Assembly (NCBI GenBank): GCA_035235625.1
Contig: CP141145.1
Location: 24,306,563-24,370,562, forward strand
Source of the DNA: Saururus chinensis
Lineage: Eukaryota; Streptophyta; Magnoliopsida; Piperales; Saururaceae
Direction: 5' to 3'
DNA: 64,000 nucleotides
Made by a program: the position numbers and the translations under genes. Below are positions 22,907 through 38,243 of this stretch, one piece after another. The notes under the pieces are model-generated. The model had not been told where the DNA came from and ran no database searches. It worked only from the letters and a program-made list of their open reading frames with translations. Positions within the stretch are counted from its first letter, which is position 1; the number at the start of each line of letters is the position of its first letter.

Positions 22907-24281
22907 TGGTTAAACCAACTGTAATCATAAAAAAATTATGAAGTAGACATCAAACATGAATTTAAAACAAGTAGAATGTCATAATAAAATTAAGCAAACA
23001 TAACCTAAATAGTGCTTGAGCCAAATCATAAATTCCAAAATGGTCTTCATACAATCCCAACAACATTTATGGGTAATAATGACTCATGATAATCATAAGA
23101 AATTAGATTCATAGAGAGAGAACAAGAAATAGCCAAAATGTACAAGAATAGCACAAACTTTCATTTTGGCCGTTGAACGCCAATGTCAGGCCATTCAATC
23201 GGCCAGATAGGCCATTCGAACGCATGTTGGGCCATTCAAATGCCCTTAACAACTCACTTTATGCTCATTTCTAATTTGTCTTCAACCTCACAAACATAAA
23301 ACCAAAAATACCCAAAATGCCAAGAAAATTCTAAAATCACTCCAAAACTTTATAATATCAAAATACAAACCTAAAACATGGTAGATCTAGCTATTCTTAA
23401 GTTTATTTACAAGAAAATCAACATAAATGACATGTTTTTAATAATCCACCATTAAAGCACATAAATAAGCAAGAACCCACTTGAGATGAAAACCTCTTAC
23501 CTTTAAGAAGTTATTGGGTTGAAAATGAAGCTCTACTCCTCAAGAAACCCTACCCAAAATTAGGGTTTTGATTAATACTTAATCAAAATCAACTATTAAA
23601 CTTAAATAACCTTGAAAAGAAGTAGATCTATGATTTCCATTGATTAAAACAAAAATCCCTCTTTTAGGGTTTGAAATTAAAATTTAAATAGTTTTTTAAT
23701 TAAATAAATCAAGAATTCATTTGTGAGAAAGTGAAGAATAGAGAGATTAAGAGTAAATCCAAAAGATTAGGGCTTAAAACTCACCCAAATTAGATTTTCC
23801 TCTTTGGGCACCACCTTGCCTCCTAGCACAACTCTTTTTTAGGAAATAAGCTAGGGTTTTTGCTTCTATAGTAAGTTGTTGGGTTATAAATACAAACTGT
23901 TGGGCTGTAAATACGAATTATAACACCCTAAGTGGCTAATAGGGTCATTTTAGGGCTAAAAATGAGTTTAAAATTTTGAAACTCATTAAAATAAAATAAT
24001 TGAAGTTTAGGGTCATGTGGGACACATGCCGTCCAAACATGGACATGGGGCCTACGATGGGGTCCACACCCTTAATTTATGAAAAATTTCCATAAAATCT
24101 CAAAAAATCCTTAAAAATAAGATAAATTAAGTTTGATATTAAAACCCATAGAAATTAAATTAAACCTTTTTAAAATCATAATTACCAACCCTTAACCCCA
24201 AAATCATGTCAAACTAGCAAATTTAAGCAAAACAACACAATAACACATAATTAAACCTGGTTAAAGTTAGAGATCTTACAT
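22204..24281 (-). mobile_element. LTR-like sequence on the minus strand, AT-rich
   Basis: The upper end reads TGTAAGATCTCTAACTTTAACC on the minus strand, an LTR-like start. The segment 22320-22480 is an inverted, diverged counterpart of 24380-24530 (CAAACTGATTTGATAAACCT against its reverse complement), so related LTRs face each other. Four spaced words of the form GGCCATTCRAACG lie at 23165-23245. No coding sequence was recognised. Confidence 0.4.
22843..22905. repeat. (TA)n microsatellite, about 60 bp
   Basis: A perfect AT dinucleotide run. Confidence 0.95.
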
Positions 24282-27200
24282 TTGTGTTTACTAATATTTA
24301 CAGATATTATTTGTCGTGTATGAACCATGACTAATGCATAATAGGACTGATTAGGGTATAATTATTTATGTTTGTATATACTTAGCTTTGCTCATGTATA
24401 TATCATGTTGCATACATATGAGAATGATTTGTTGAAGATCATTCTTGTTTAATTGTGATTAGCCAATTGGATGATGTGATTTTTTGGATTAGCCGCATCA
24501 GAGGTTTATCGAATCAGTTTTACATTTAAAAGGGTGGGGTTTTCTGTTCCTTAAGGGCAGGTTTCCTCCCTGGGTGAAAATATCAAATTTGTTGTGATGG
24601 GATAACTAATGTGACTTTCTAGATTTGAGAATTCAGGTTAGTTTGTCCATGTGCACTGGCTTACCAAATACAATTTCTAATCAGGATTTGCCCAAACTGC
24701 TCTAGTCTTCCTTTTAGTAATTCGGACTTCCTTCTCAAGGATTTCCTGGGTGAGTAGGTTTGCTTAGGCTTTAGCTAGGGTGAGTGGCTTGTTTTTTCTA
24801 CTGTGAGACAGTCATCGTAGTATTTACATATAATGTATATAGATTATAATGCTCATTAACATAGGTTGTGTAGGAATAATAATGTTTATATTTACGCATG
24901 TGGTATATAGAATAATGATACTCGAACATGCAGGATGAAGGTGGATTGTTATATTTAATCATGCAGGATATGAATGGAATGATAATGCTTGTTCATGTAG
25001 GACGTGAATAGATTTTGAGATTTGAATAAATGCACAAATTGTGCATATATGATTATGAAATATAATTGAGATCATAATGCATAGGTGTTGTTTAAGGATG
25101 TGTGATGTATGAATGAGGAACTCCCGTAGGTTGAATGCATTTGGGTTAATGTGAGCTTGTGTTTTATTTAAAACCCTTACTGAGCTAAGCTCACCTCTTG
25201 TTATGCTATTTTGTTTTGGGGCTCTATGCTTGTGTCTTGTATGTGCTCATGATGAGTTGTTCTACGAGCATGGAGTGTAATATCCCTAATTTTCCCGAGT
25301 TTCAAAATTTAAATACGTAAAAATTATGGTATTTGACCTATTGACATTTTTATTAGAATAACTTTCTCCCTAGATAGAATTTGGGGCTGAAACTAATTCT
25401 ATTGGAAAGTAGACGGAAAGATCTTCGAAACGCCACCAAGAACGCGTGAATCGGAGTCCGGGTGAGGGAGAAACGACCATTTGAAGTTGAACATATCGTG
25501 CAGGACCCGTTTACCCAAATTAAACGCGCGAACTGCCCGTTTAAGTTGCGATACGGGCCCAATTAATTACTGTTCCGAAATTGGGTTTTTGAGACCTAAT
25601 TTCTCATGGGATTAAGAGCCATAATCCTATGTCTATAAAACGCAAATTAGGGCTAATAGAAAGGGAGTTTTTTTTGGGGGGGTCTTTTTGCCCGATTGGG
25701 GGAGCTTTTGACGGAAAGGAAGAAATTTTTCAGTGAGACTCTGGCGAAGCATTGGCAATGGTGGATCGACAACAACTCGACCGTAGAGGTAAAATTTCGA
25801 TTTGAGAGCGATAGAGATGTTTGAATTAATCTTAATAAAAATTATATTGGTCTCTGCAATTACTGTTCACGTAATTGTGTGAACAGTAATTGATTCCCGT
25901 CGCCGGAACAGTAGCGGCTTGACCCGGGACGCGGCGGCCCTTCCTTTGGCCATGGCGGCCCTCGCTTTGGCCGCGGCGGCCTGGGCTCCGGCGGCTGAGG
26001 CGGCAGCGGATTGCCACTGCGCAGACCGCCGCATCTCTGCTTGAGAAAAAAAAAAAGGATATGTGCGGCGGCTTGGCACAGCTCCTGCCGGAGTCGGTCC
26101 TGACTGGACGGGATCACCTGAAGGTGGCGATCCGGTCAGGCCAGGCCCATCGGCCGGCCGTGGCGGCCTGCCGTCGCAGCGCCTCTGGCGGATTAAAAAA
26201 AAAGAGAAATAAAAAGTGGCCGCTTTGTCTCCGGCCAGCCACCGGACGGAGTCAAGGCCGAGTCCGTCGGATTCGTCGGGTGACGGCGATCCGACCTGCC
26301 TCGGCCTCGCCCGCCGGGAAGCCTGGGGGGAAAAGCGGCACCGCCAGAGGCCGTTCGGCCTCTGGCCGGTCGCGGGGAAGACGACCCTCGCGGGTCGTCT
26401 GCTCCCTGGACCGGGTCGGGTAACCAAACCCGATCCGGTCCGGTCATGTTTAAAAAAAAAAACATAATTTATATTCCCTGAACCGGGTCCGGTTCAGGGG
26501 GTTAATTGTGTCAAACAAATCCTAGAAAATTATTATTGGATCTGGAGAGATTTGGGATTATTCTGACCGACTTTCAGCTTGGGGAAAAATCCCAGAGATT
26601 GTGAAATGACCTTTTTACCCTTGGTAGGTAAGTTATCGTGTGAAAATCACTTACCTGATTTAGAGGCTCCGGTTCAAAGGCCTATGAGTTGATCTAAAAA
26701 GTGGAAAAATTCTCAGTGATAGTTTAATGCGTAAACTAATTATTGGCCAAACCACTTAGTGAGAAAAAATCCCAGTGAGTGGATAATTGACCCTTTTGTC
26801 CTTAGGGTTTATAGTAAACCGTTAAGCAAACTTGGGTCGGTTCAAGGAGTTCATGACCCCGTTACACGCCAAGAAAATTACACAGAGTCCATGAAGGCCA
26901 GTAGTACCCTTGAGTTGAATTTTAGACCCATTGGATATCATTAAGGCCTTAAACCAAATGACAGAACTACCCCTATGCAAACTGGCCCGTATTCACATGG
27001 ATGCTATTAACATGCCAATGTAATACTGAAACATTTTGAGAGTTAAAGACTTACCCGAGTGCAAAGAGGACTGTATTCAATGTTGGATAATTACTCTAAT
27101 GCCTTAGGTGCATTTCGATATGTTTAATAAAGATTTAATCAGTTAACCCATGGAGGGTTAGGGCATGAGAGCTCGAGTAATTATAATATCATTGTTGATT

Positions 27201-28991
27201 TTGATTATTGATATTATGATATGCTTAGACCTGTGTAGTTCTTATGGTTTATGTTGTTCTTTGTTTCGATTTATGATATTGATGTTGTGATAGTAATTTA
27301 TCACTATCTTTAAATTATTGAAAGAATAATTGTTTGGGGTTTGATAGCTTTGGATTGGGCAAGAACACCTGATCAAGATAAAGACTAAAATACCTCAGAG
27401 GGGTCTGGGACTAGTTCATACAGTGAACAAAGCCTTTGACCTGACGATTTGCCTTGGTTGATGAACTGATGGCATGTCTCGAGTTGTAAACCTTAGTCTA
27501 GAAGGGACTAATAGGGTTTGGGATAGTCATTCGGAATCCTGGCTTATAGATGAGCAAGATAGGGTTCAGAATGGTTTCCTAAGTTTTAGCTCTATTGAGG
27601 AGCTGCTGATTTGACCGTGTAGTTGCACCTCCCCATTGGAGGGAGTTCTTTGTGAGCCGGGCTCACCGCAGATTTATTGAGGATCTTTTAGTGTACACGC
27701 AATTAGGGTCGCTGACATCCTGCTTGGTTGGCGTCTCTGACCACTTCTGTTCAGGTGCAGTTGTGGGCCATGCCCTTCCACTCAGGTCAGGTCCTTATGG
27801 GCTAGGTTGGGAGATGGCACTTCCTGGTGGATTCCAGGGGCCTGGTGGATTCCAGGGTGTTTCTTATCATTTGTCACTTAGGTTGACATCTGATGTGTAT
27901 GTCTGTCTTTGGGATTAGACAGGAATATTAATTATCGAACAATGGTTCGAGAAATAATTAATAACATTGATTAATATTGCTTGTTTAACTAGAACAAGTG
28001 GAACGATTAAGGACTTGCATAAAATGTAGGTTGCTTGAAAATACTTAAGCATTGCATGGGTGATGCTATGCTTCTTAGTATAGTGTAGTTTTTAGGCAGA
28101 ACTACGTTTGGATCCGATCTTGTTGGAAACATTGGAGATGTTGTCTGATGAGTACGTAGGCAACTAACATCGGGTGATGTTGGCCCGATCCGAAAAATAT
28201 TAACAAAACCTTTTGTCCATTGGAAGCTCTTCTCCTGAAGGCGGAGATGCTCCATTGTGGTTGTGGTTGTGGTTGTTGTTTGGTTTGCTTTATTGCAGAT
28301 TCTCCAGGCAACGACAAGTGAGACCAAGGCAGGCGATCTCAAGAGGTTTTCGCATTTTTGAAACTCCGATACGTAAGTGTACCTTAAGCGTGAGAGTCAA
28401 CTTGTTATTTATTTTCAGACGGGTGACAGACTTGTACTTAGATGGATGAGCTGGTCTTTATGAATTTTTGGATGTTAAATAATATCATATGATTTGATAT
28501 TCATATTTGTGAACCCCAGTTATCATGACCTGGATATTTAATCGAAGGGTTTGTTTTGTATTTAAAGAAAAAAAAAATTTTACCTACCGTTCGAGCTATT
28601 TAAAAATGCTTTTAAAAATCCGGGTCGTGACATGGAGGCAAGTAGATTTGAGCACAGAGTGTGGGCTAGTTATTTTGGGATGGTATACTCATGTTATGAC
28701 TTATGCTATCTCTATGATACTTTTCATGTTTTATGGATAACATTTTTATCGCTTAGACATGTATATTGCCTTTTTGGCTTGAGACTCATGTCATAGTGAG
28801 ATTATGTGGGTAATGTATTGGACTAAGAAAGTTTTAATTAATTTCTTCACCTTCCATTACTTGCTTTTGCACAATGGGTCATGTTGTGCACTTCGATCTA
28901 ACCCTTTTAGGTTAGCTTTTATGCTTCATTGTGCCTTGTCACATTTCCTTGAACCGGGTTTGAGTCATGGAGGGTGTGGTGGGGCGTGACA
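24282..28991 (+). mobile_element. Outer gypsy-type LTR interrupted by a solo LTR
   Basis: Sequence on both sides of the nested solo LTR (24282-25275 and 28638-28991) forms one LTR-like unit. It has GAGCTAAGCTCACC near 25182-25195 before the gap and ends ...GTGGGGCGTGACA at 28991, the same terminal form as at 28632 and 32668. The left end is cut at the junction with the opposing LTR at 24281. A pyrimidine-rich stretch follows from 29000 (CTTCTTCCTCATCTTTCTCC) without recognisable gag. Confidence 0.55.
25276..28632 (+). mobile_element. Solo LTR with perfect 5-bp target duplication
   Basis: It starts TGTAATATCCCTAATTTTCC and ends CCGGGTCGTGACA, flanked on both sides by TGGAG (25271-25275 and 28633-28637). 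The 3357-bp length, TG...CA ends and 5-bp duplication fit one gypsy-type insertion later reduced to a solo LTR by unequal recombination. Its first 300 bp match the minus-strand LTR starting at 15605. A GC-rich core spans about 25890-26440. GAGCCGGGCTCACC near 27655 parallels the GAGCTAAGCTCACC of the outer LTR. ORFs within are not genes. Confidence 0.88.
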
Positions 28992-29617
28992 GTCAACAAA
29001 TTTGCGGGGTCCCACTCCTTACCAAGGGTTAGGGAGAGAAGGTCACAGAAGGTTGCAGACCAAAATTCAAAAGAGGAAGGCAAGCCTAAGATCCATCCTA
29101 GACTTCTTCCTCATCTTTCTCCTCCTTCCTCTTCTTCTCTTGACTTTTCCTCTTATTCATCCTTGGTTAATTTATAGAGGGAACAAAAACTAAACAAAAT
29201 TAATAATTTTATGCAGAAAATGAGGAATCTTAGAGTTTTAAGGGAGAGGAGAGCATGTAAATAAGCCAAAATGTATGGTTACATGGTCTTGTGCCTAGGC
29301 GATCCCATTAAAACCGGGACTTGTTAGATTATGAATCTTGATGATGTGTCAAAGCTCTTGCTCTAATATTCAAGGTCAAAACATAGTTCACTTTGAACTT
29401 GAAAAGGTGACACATATCAAACTAGGTGTAAGTTTAAACTCGAAAGATAGCAATCATAAAAACACATTGTAGATTGTTTCCAATTTCTTGTTTATTTATT
29501 GTCTATCCATCTAGTAATGCACTATTCCTCTAAATTCCTATTTTAGGTTTATGTCATGTGGGGAATGCCAGGGTTTGAGGCAAGTGGGTTATCCACTTGA
29601 AGCCCACTATCTGTGGA

Positions 29618-32600
29618 TGTAATAACCCAAATTTTTTCATGATTTTTTATTTGCCTTTTTGCTAAGGAAATTGAATATTTTGTCATAACTATCCTCCTTT
29701 TGCCTTTTTATTTGTGTACCTGGAGTCGTGTGTGAGGTCTACTTGTGATCAAAACAGTTTGGCGCATAAAAGTGGTTCGACACGTAAAAGAGACAATGAG
29801 TAATATAGGGCTTTTGGCATGAAAAATGGCTATTTCAGCACGAAATTTGAAGATATGACATCTAGGGAGGACAATTGGAGAAAAAACTATTATAATGTAG
29901 ATCGAGGCTCAAGTTAGCCCAAGCCACAACCTTCTTTCTAGAACCCTCAATGTAATACCCAAGAATTTTATAAATTCCCTTTTTTGGCCACGTGGAAATA
30001 AGTGAGTTTGACCTTAGGTCTTCTTAGTATAATAACTTCCTATGTACATGAAGTTGAGATTTAAAACTTTATTTTTAAAATTAGACAAAAAGAGTCTCAA
30101 TGATCTACCAAGAGAACATAAATTGGAGATCGGATTTGAAAGTTATGATAGGTGTAACATCAAGGAAGTTTTAGAGTACATATGGAAAACAATAAATGTG
30201 ACTATTGGGCATTCTTAAAGTAATAACTTATCTTTATTTTACTTTTAAGTGTCAAACTTTGGATATAGAAACTAGATAGACATAGCTTTATAATGCCTCC
30301 AAGACTACATGAATCGAAGTTAGGAAAGAGTTATGATCGTCTGAAGTTGGACATGAGATGCTATCGGTGACTTATTTACGCTTGTCAATCCAACCCTTGG
30401 AAATTCTTAATAGTATAACTTTTTCTATAGATGGAGTTTTGATCTTAAATTTGGTATTAGAAAGAAAATAGAAATATCTTCATAATGTCACCAAAAAAGC
30501 ATTAATTGAAGTTTGTATGAGAAAGTTATGGTCTTCTAAAATCGGGCCATAGATATTGTCAATAGATTATCGATGTGTTGATGGTCTTGTAGGTAAAAAA
30601 TCATAGTTACTATCGGCATCCATAGACATGTCAGTGGGTTGCTAATAGTATTAGACAATTTTGCAGTTTTGCTAAAAACCACCTAGTTTGACGGTTTATA
30701 CTAGAATTTGATCCCCTTTCCCAATTACATTTTGAGACACTTATACTTCATGTTTCTTGGAAAAAGTTCTCAAAATGAAGAGGCAAAGATCAAGATCTCT
30801 CCAAATTAATATAAATCAAGGGAGGAAGTAAATTTTTGTCAGGAATTAGTCGACATCGTGTATAAGAAAGGATTTTTATGTTGTAAAATAGGTTGGATTG
30901 CTAAACTTGGACCCTCTATGGTTTTGAAACTTAGAAAATGCATGATATTAGGAATTTGGGTTTCTCAAAATATTGTAAATTCATGATTCTATGTTGGATT
31001 ACAAACCTTGTTACCATGATTTGGTTTTAAAGTAATTATATGAGATGTGTTTTGATTACTTTCATTGCATGAAACCAAGCTAAAGATACTTTCTAAGATT
31101 TTTCATGATTATACTAAGGTATCATGTTTTCCCCATGTTTAATGATCATTTGATAGAAAGAATCATCATTTGTCTTTGTGGGAAGTTAATGTGTGGGAAG
31201 GATTACAATATGCATGATCTGTAGTGATTTTGGGAACTAGGAACAGTCACTAACATGCGAGTGATAGTTTCAATGAAAGGAGTGAGATGATAGTACTTGC
31301 AGTTTACACGCATCGGCATATCAATGTGTAATCGGTCAATCATTGGCAGTGAGATCGACACGTCAGTGTGACATCAATGAGGTTGGCTTTTTCATGCCAA
31401 TCCACTATTGGTGGAGTTTGACACATCAGTGGATCTATTAATGGTCATCGGTGATCTAGCCGACATGTCAGTGAGCTTACCGATGATGCATCATGGTAAA
31501 AATGTTGTTAAGTGTGTTTTATAGCAAGGAATAAGCTATATAAATATTTCTTATAATTGCATGATTTTTAAGGAATTTTGTAATGTGTATGGAATGCTAA
31601 GTAAACATGTGCTTAAGTAAGGATTAGTAAACCCTATTACATATGTATGAGACCATATGATATGATGATTGCATCACCTTGAACTTATGCATTTGGTGCA
31701 TAAGGTCCAAGTTTCTTAGTGTCTCATTGGTTTCTCAAGTGAGTCTTTTATCTATGATGAATGGAAAAGTATGGTATAAAAAAGATCATGGTCTTTCAAC
31801 TGAGGATGAGAGTTATGTAAAGCCGCTCCTCTGGCATAAGAGTAAGGTTTAAATAGACTAGAGCATTAAAAGATGATTGGTCCATGTAGTGCAATATAGG
31901 AGATTTCAATGATCATGGAGGTCAAGATCTTGATCCTAGGGTCAATTAGCCCTAGTGAGCCCTTACTTCATGTCATGGTTGGAGTAGGGCAGATTTTAGG
32001 CAAAGACTGAGGTCGAGTTTGTTATTATTCTATAGTCTAATAAGGCATGGTTGAACTCCTAGACTTAGCTACAATGTCCTAGAGAACTTGTTGGGCTTAC
32101 ACATATGCTTCATAAGTGCAGCCTTTGTAGCAGAATGATTATGGTTTCTATTTTAATATATGTTATCTTAATATTATTGGTTACTTTATTCTTATGCCTT
32201 TAGTGAAGAGCTTGTGAAATATTGTTCATGTTCATGTATTTATGATGCTCCTAAATTATGGATGTTTTGCCATTATTTGGTTCTTATTTAACCATCTCAC
32301 TAGGTATATTCATATACTCAGCATCTATGTGATGTAGGATCCTTGTCGGGTTAAAGTTACTTTAGGACTTTAAATGTACATGTTTTAAATATTTTTTACT
32401 TTAAGGTAGATAACTTTAGGCACGTGAGTGCTAATTTGTTTGTATTTGTGTTTATCATGATATTTAGACATGTACTCGGGAAAGACCCTATTCAATTTAA
32501 GATGTGATTTGGCTTGGATTACTATTGTACTCTTATTTAGTATTCGTATATTAAAAACATAATTGGCTCATACCCCGAGATAACATGTCAGATGTTTGAT

Positions 32601-32668
32601 AAAAAATAAATAAATTTTTTTTGCTATTTTATTCTTAAAAATGAGTTTAAAAGTCTTGGGGCGTGACA
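29618..32668 (+). mobile_element. Gypsy-type LTR(s), plus strand
   Basis: Possible starts TGTAATAACCC (29618) and TGTAATACCCAAG (29951) are of the family type, and ...TTGGGGCGTGACA at 32661-32668 is the family end. Between 29990 and 30560 three diverged copies of a ~180-200-bp unit recur (each with TTCTTA-TATAACTT, CCA-AAGA-CAT-AAT and AAGTTATGAT). I could not find a target duplication for either start, so the exact element is uncertain. There is no coding sequence. Confidence 0.6.
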
Positions 32669-32973
32669 CCTTGTCCCCCCCACTACGTCGCTACCCTCCG
32701 TAGCCCCACTTTTCCTCTCCTCTATTTTGTGTCTACTCCCCCTTCCCCCTTTTATTTTTCTTCCTCCATGTGATCCGGATGCCATAGTGCCAAATCTACA
32801 CTGTTGCAGGCCACCTTCTATCTACCTCCTTTGTAGCCCAAACCACCCTCCCCACGCCCTCCTTTCTCTTTCTATGGTCATTCCATTGCCAAAGCCTTCT
32901 TTGCCCATATCTGGATCTAACAACGGGTTTGTGCACCATTCGACAGCCAATCTACATAGTTTGTGGCCGGATC

Positions 32974-34494
32974 CTATCACACCCCCAATTTCAAAACCAT
33001 CTTTTATGAAAACCTTAACCTCCAAATAGAAATTCATAGCATAGTCTCCTTTGTATCATGCAAAGAATAAAACCATTTTTATGTAATTATGAAAAGTTGG
33101 AATATTAATTTTTTATGTATTGGTATAATATATTTATTATGAACTCAAAGATTATAAAAACTAGTAAGCTAATAGTTAGAGGATTGACTTAGATTGGATT
33201 AATGGAGAGTTTTGTGTTCTTTTGTTAGCCAATGTTTAATCGGTTGTGTTATTGTGAATCAACTATGGTACTTACCCTTTGAGATGCTATCTTGGTGCTT
33301 CTCTGAAGCCCAGATGCTTGATTTTTTATCGAGAGCACCATAAGTTTTTGCCCTTAGTTGGCACTGTATGATTTTTTCTCATAATTGATACTGTAAGATT
33401 CTGCCCTTAGTTGGCACAATATGATTTTTACCCATAGCTAGTGCTATAAGATTTTTGCCTTTAGTTAGTATTGGATGGTCCTAGAGAGTAGGCATTGCGC
33501 GCACATGTAAATAGTATTATGGATATGTTCTTCCATGTTTGATCCTATATCCTATGAGCACAAGTCTACCTTGCATTCGAAAAAATCTATGGCATATAGA
33601 TTACTCTCTATAGGCTAAGGTGATGCCCTTGTGGCATTCTTTCCTTACAACATTAGAGCTAATTAGTGCTTTAATTATCTTTAGTTGTCAGTTGTAAGTG
33701 TAATACTATAAGCATAAGATTATAAGAATACAATTGTCAGCGTAAGATTGTAAGAGAATATGAGTAAGATAGGGCAAGTAAGTTTGTATGAGGATATGTA
33801 AGATTGTAAGGGCAACAATAAGAGTTAAGGTTTGTATTGAGGCTAAGCTTTCAAATTTTACTTGTATTGTAGCATGCTATTATTTTTTTTAAAGCAAGTA
33901 TTGCATGGACTGATAAAGGTTAGTAATTAGAACTCAACTAATGACAATGAAAATACTCATTTTCCTCCCTTGGTTCATAGATATTTCAGCTAGTCCTAGT
34001 TCGAAAACTTTGTAGGTGGGACTTAGTGACCGGAGGAGAGGACAAACTTGCTGACTCTAGGTCAATTTTTGACCCCACGATTCTTTTATTTAAACATGCC
34101 ACAACCTAATATATTATTTTGAGTATGCATGTACTAAGTGAGATGAGGGTGCTCATAAGTATTAACTTGTACTTATATTAGAGACATTTTATTTTGTACT
34201 CTTATTGCACTTGTACTCACCTAAACCTGGGAGTTATCGTATGTTTGAGCCCATGGCTATGACACTTGTAATTCTGTATGTTTTGTTTGATTCACATTTG
34301 GGAATATTGAATGTCAGATTTCTTATGATTTATAAAGGTTATGGTTGCACGGTTTTAAATTGAATTAGTCAAAAAATTTAAAAATATTTTCCCTTATTTT
34401 GGATTTTGTTAATTTTCTCAAATTATGGTTGTTATATTGTAAAAAATTTCTATGAAATTTTATGGAAAACATTTGGAAAAACCTTGGGCATGAT
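32974..34494 (+). mobile_element. Decayed LTR, plus strand
   Basis: It begins TATCACACCCCCAATTTC (TG start decayed to TA) and ends near CCTTGGGCATGATA (decayed TGACA end). Internally TACCCTTTGAGATGCTATCT...GAGAGCACCATAAG matches 15606-15697 in inverted orientation. The preceding 32669-32973 is pyrimidine-rich with a 100-residue ORF of no recognised type. Confidence 0.5.
33310..33480. repeat. ~36-bp tandem repeat, four to five units
   Basis: Units follow TTGCCCTTAGTTGGCACTRT-ATGATTTT with variation (CTCATAATTGATACTGTAAG, CCATAGCTAGTGCTATAAG). The array lies inside the decayed LTR. Confidence 0.75.
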
Positions 34495-34764
34495 AGTGGC
34501 TTATAAGCTAAAACCTACTATCTGATTTGAACTTAAGATTGGAGGGAGTCTTTGATTCTAGTTTTTGTATCTGAGAGGAAGTTTTGATCTAGGAAGCTCT
34601 ACAAGGGAGATTTGCGTAGTCTCTTGTAGTGAAGTGAAAAACCAAGAGTGAGTATATAAAAAAATACTCTTCCATAGACTTGGTCTTTTATATGTGGAGA
34701 TACTCTTCTTGGGTGGAGTGGCTAATCATGGGTACACTGAAAGTGCACACATGCACACCTATAT

Positions 34765-34934
34765 GAGCTAGTTACACATGTGCACAAATGCATCATAGGC
34801 GCTTGAGCACATTGTGTTGCTTTAGTGGTACATTTTTTGGTCTTGTTACGAGCTAGTTACACACGTGTGCACATGCATTATAGGCGCTTGGGCACATTGT
34901 GGTGCTTTAGTGGTACACTTTCCAGTCTTGTTCA
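34765..34934. repeat. 85-bp tandem duplication
   Basis: GAGCTAGTTACACATGTGCA at 34765 recurs at 34850 (GAGCTAGTTACACACGTGTG). Both copies continue through CATNATAGGCGCTTGRGCAC to GTCTTGTT. The region 34495-35130 around it has no recognised gene. Confidence 0.85.
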
Positions 34935-35129
34935 TTTGAACCGGTTTTAGTCAAGTGGGTCCATCCATTGTGGGTTCAATCAATTCGAGTCTCATGTCAG
35001 ATTGGGCTGGCAAGTAGGGTCATGCTTGTTCGGGCAGGTGGCTACTTATCCAGCCGGTTTGATCATTGGGTCGTCTCTTTGTTCAATTAGATGACGATTA
35101 GGCAAGCTTATAAGTCAATTGTACGAGAA

Positions 35130-36245
35130 CGAGTATTAATGGTTGTCAAACCTCATAGACAAACTAAATTAGTGCCAAACTTAAAAGGATAATTTATTTT
35201 TAATTGAAAACTAAAAAGAACCCAAACTTAAATTAAACAACCAAGCAATATAATGAATATCTTAGACTAAATGAGGAAGCAATATGTTGGGAATAACCTA
35301 GGAATACCAAGCCACCAATAGAATAACAACAACCACTTTAACTTCTAATTTAGATCATGTGTGAATGAATAAGTATTATTAGCTACAAGTTAGAATTACT
35401 TAGAGAATATCAGTAATTAACTTCACAACATGAACTATTTTCAACACAAAACGAATCATCTATACCAAACTAAGCTGTAGATATGACTAGTCTAATCTTA
35501 ACATAAATAATCTGATTCATTAATCATATAAACATTAAAACCTATTGCATAACCATCTCATCTAAATCACAAAAAATATAATTGATGTGAATATCAATAA
35601 TACCTAGATCTATCATCTAATAGATAAATAAATCAACATAGCATTAAATAAACATTAAAAACCCTTTCATTAAAAAAAATATCTTGTTATATAATTGTCA
35701 TACATCAAAACTTAGTAGTTATAAATAAAAAAAAAAGATATTAAAACTCATCTATGGCTTCATCAATTCCTAAGCTTGAGAATTCTTGCTTTCATGGTTG
35801 ATAAAAATTTTTGAATCTTTATGAAAATCCTTGAGTGTTACTCTACTTTTTCTTCCTTTTTGGCCTTCAAAAAATAGATTGGAATATCTAAACTTTGAGT
35901 TCTACAAGTATTTATATAGACCTAAGAGTCGATGGAAGAGTTTTGGTTAGAGAATGACTAAAAACTGTCTTAAAATAGGAAATTGCGTGTTCATTCGATC
36001 AATCACCCCCTCATGCTGATCAATCCAAAATGTTACTGGAATATATTTTCTATGCAACCTATTGATCACCCTTTTTTGCCTGATCGGCCTTTGACCTCGA
36101 TCAATCGCCTTAACTATTTTATGTAAGAAAATTCCATAATTAACTAATTTAATCCAATACTTCACACAATAATTTTTTAGTATTATTAACCATAATTTAT
36201 AATTATCTAAGCTACATTAACTCCTAAGCAAGTCTAAAAAACAAA
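35130..36245 (-). mobile_element. Athila-like LTR, minus strand
   Basis: Read on the minus strand, the order of short blocks matches the LTRs at 15698 and 19216: TATA box (CTATATAAATAC, about 35908-35921), CTTAGGAATTGATGAAGCC, TGATGTATGACAATTATAT, and ATTAATGAATCAGATT. Upstream of the TATA box (35991-36110) are five words built on TGATCAATC. The 5' part runs into the AT microsatellite. No internal region is attached. Confidence 0.65.

Positions 36246-38243
<1,998 letters not shown>

Noticed and set aside
25867..26427. 186-residue ORF, minus strand
   Set aside because: It is inside the solo LTR defined by TGGAG target duplications. Composition-driven.
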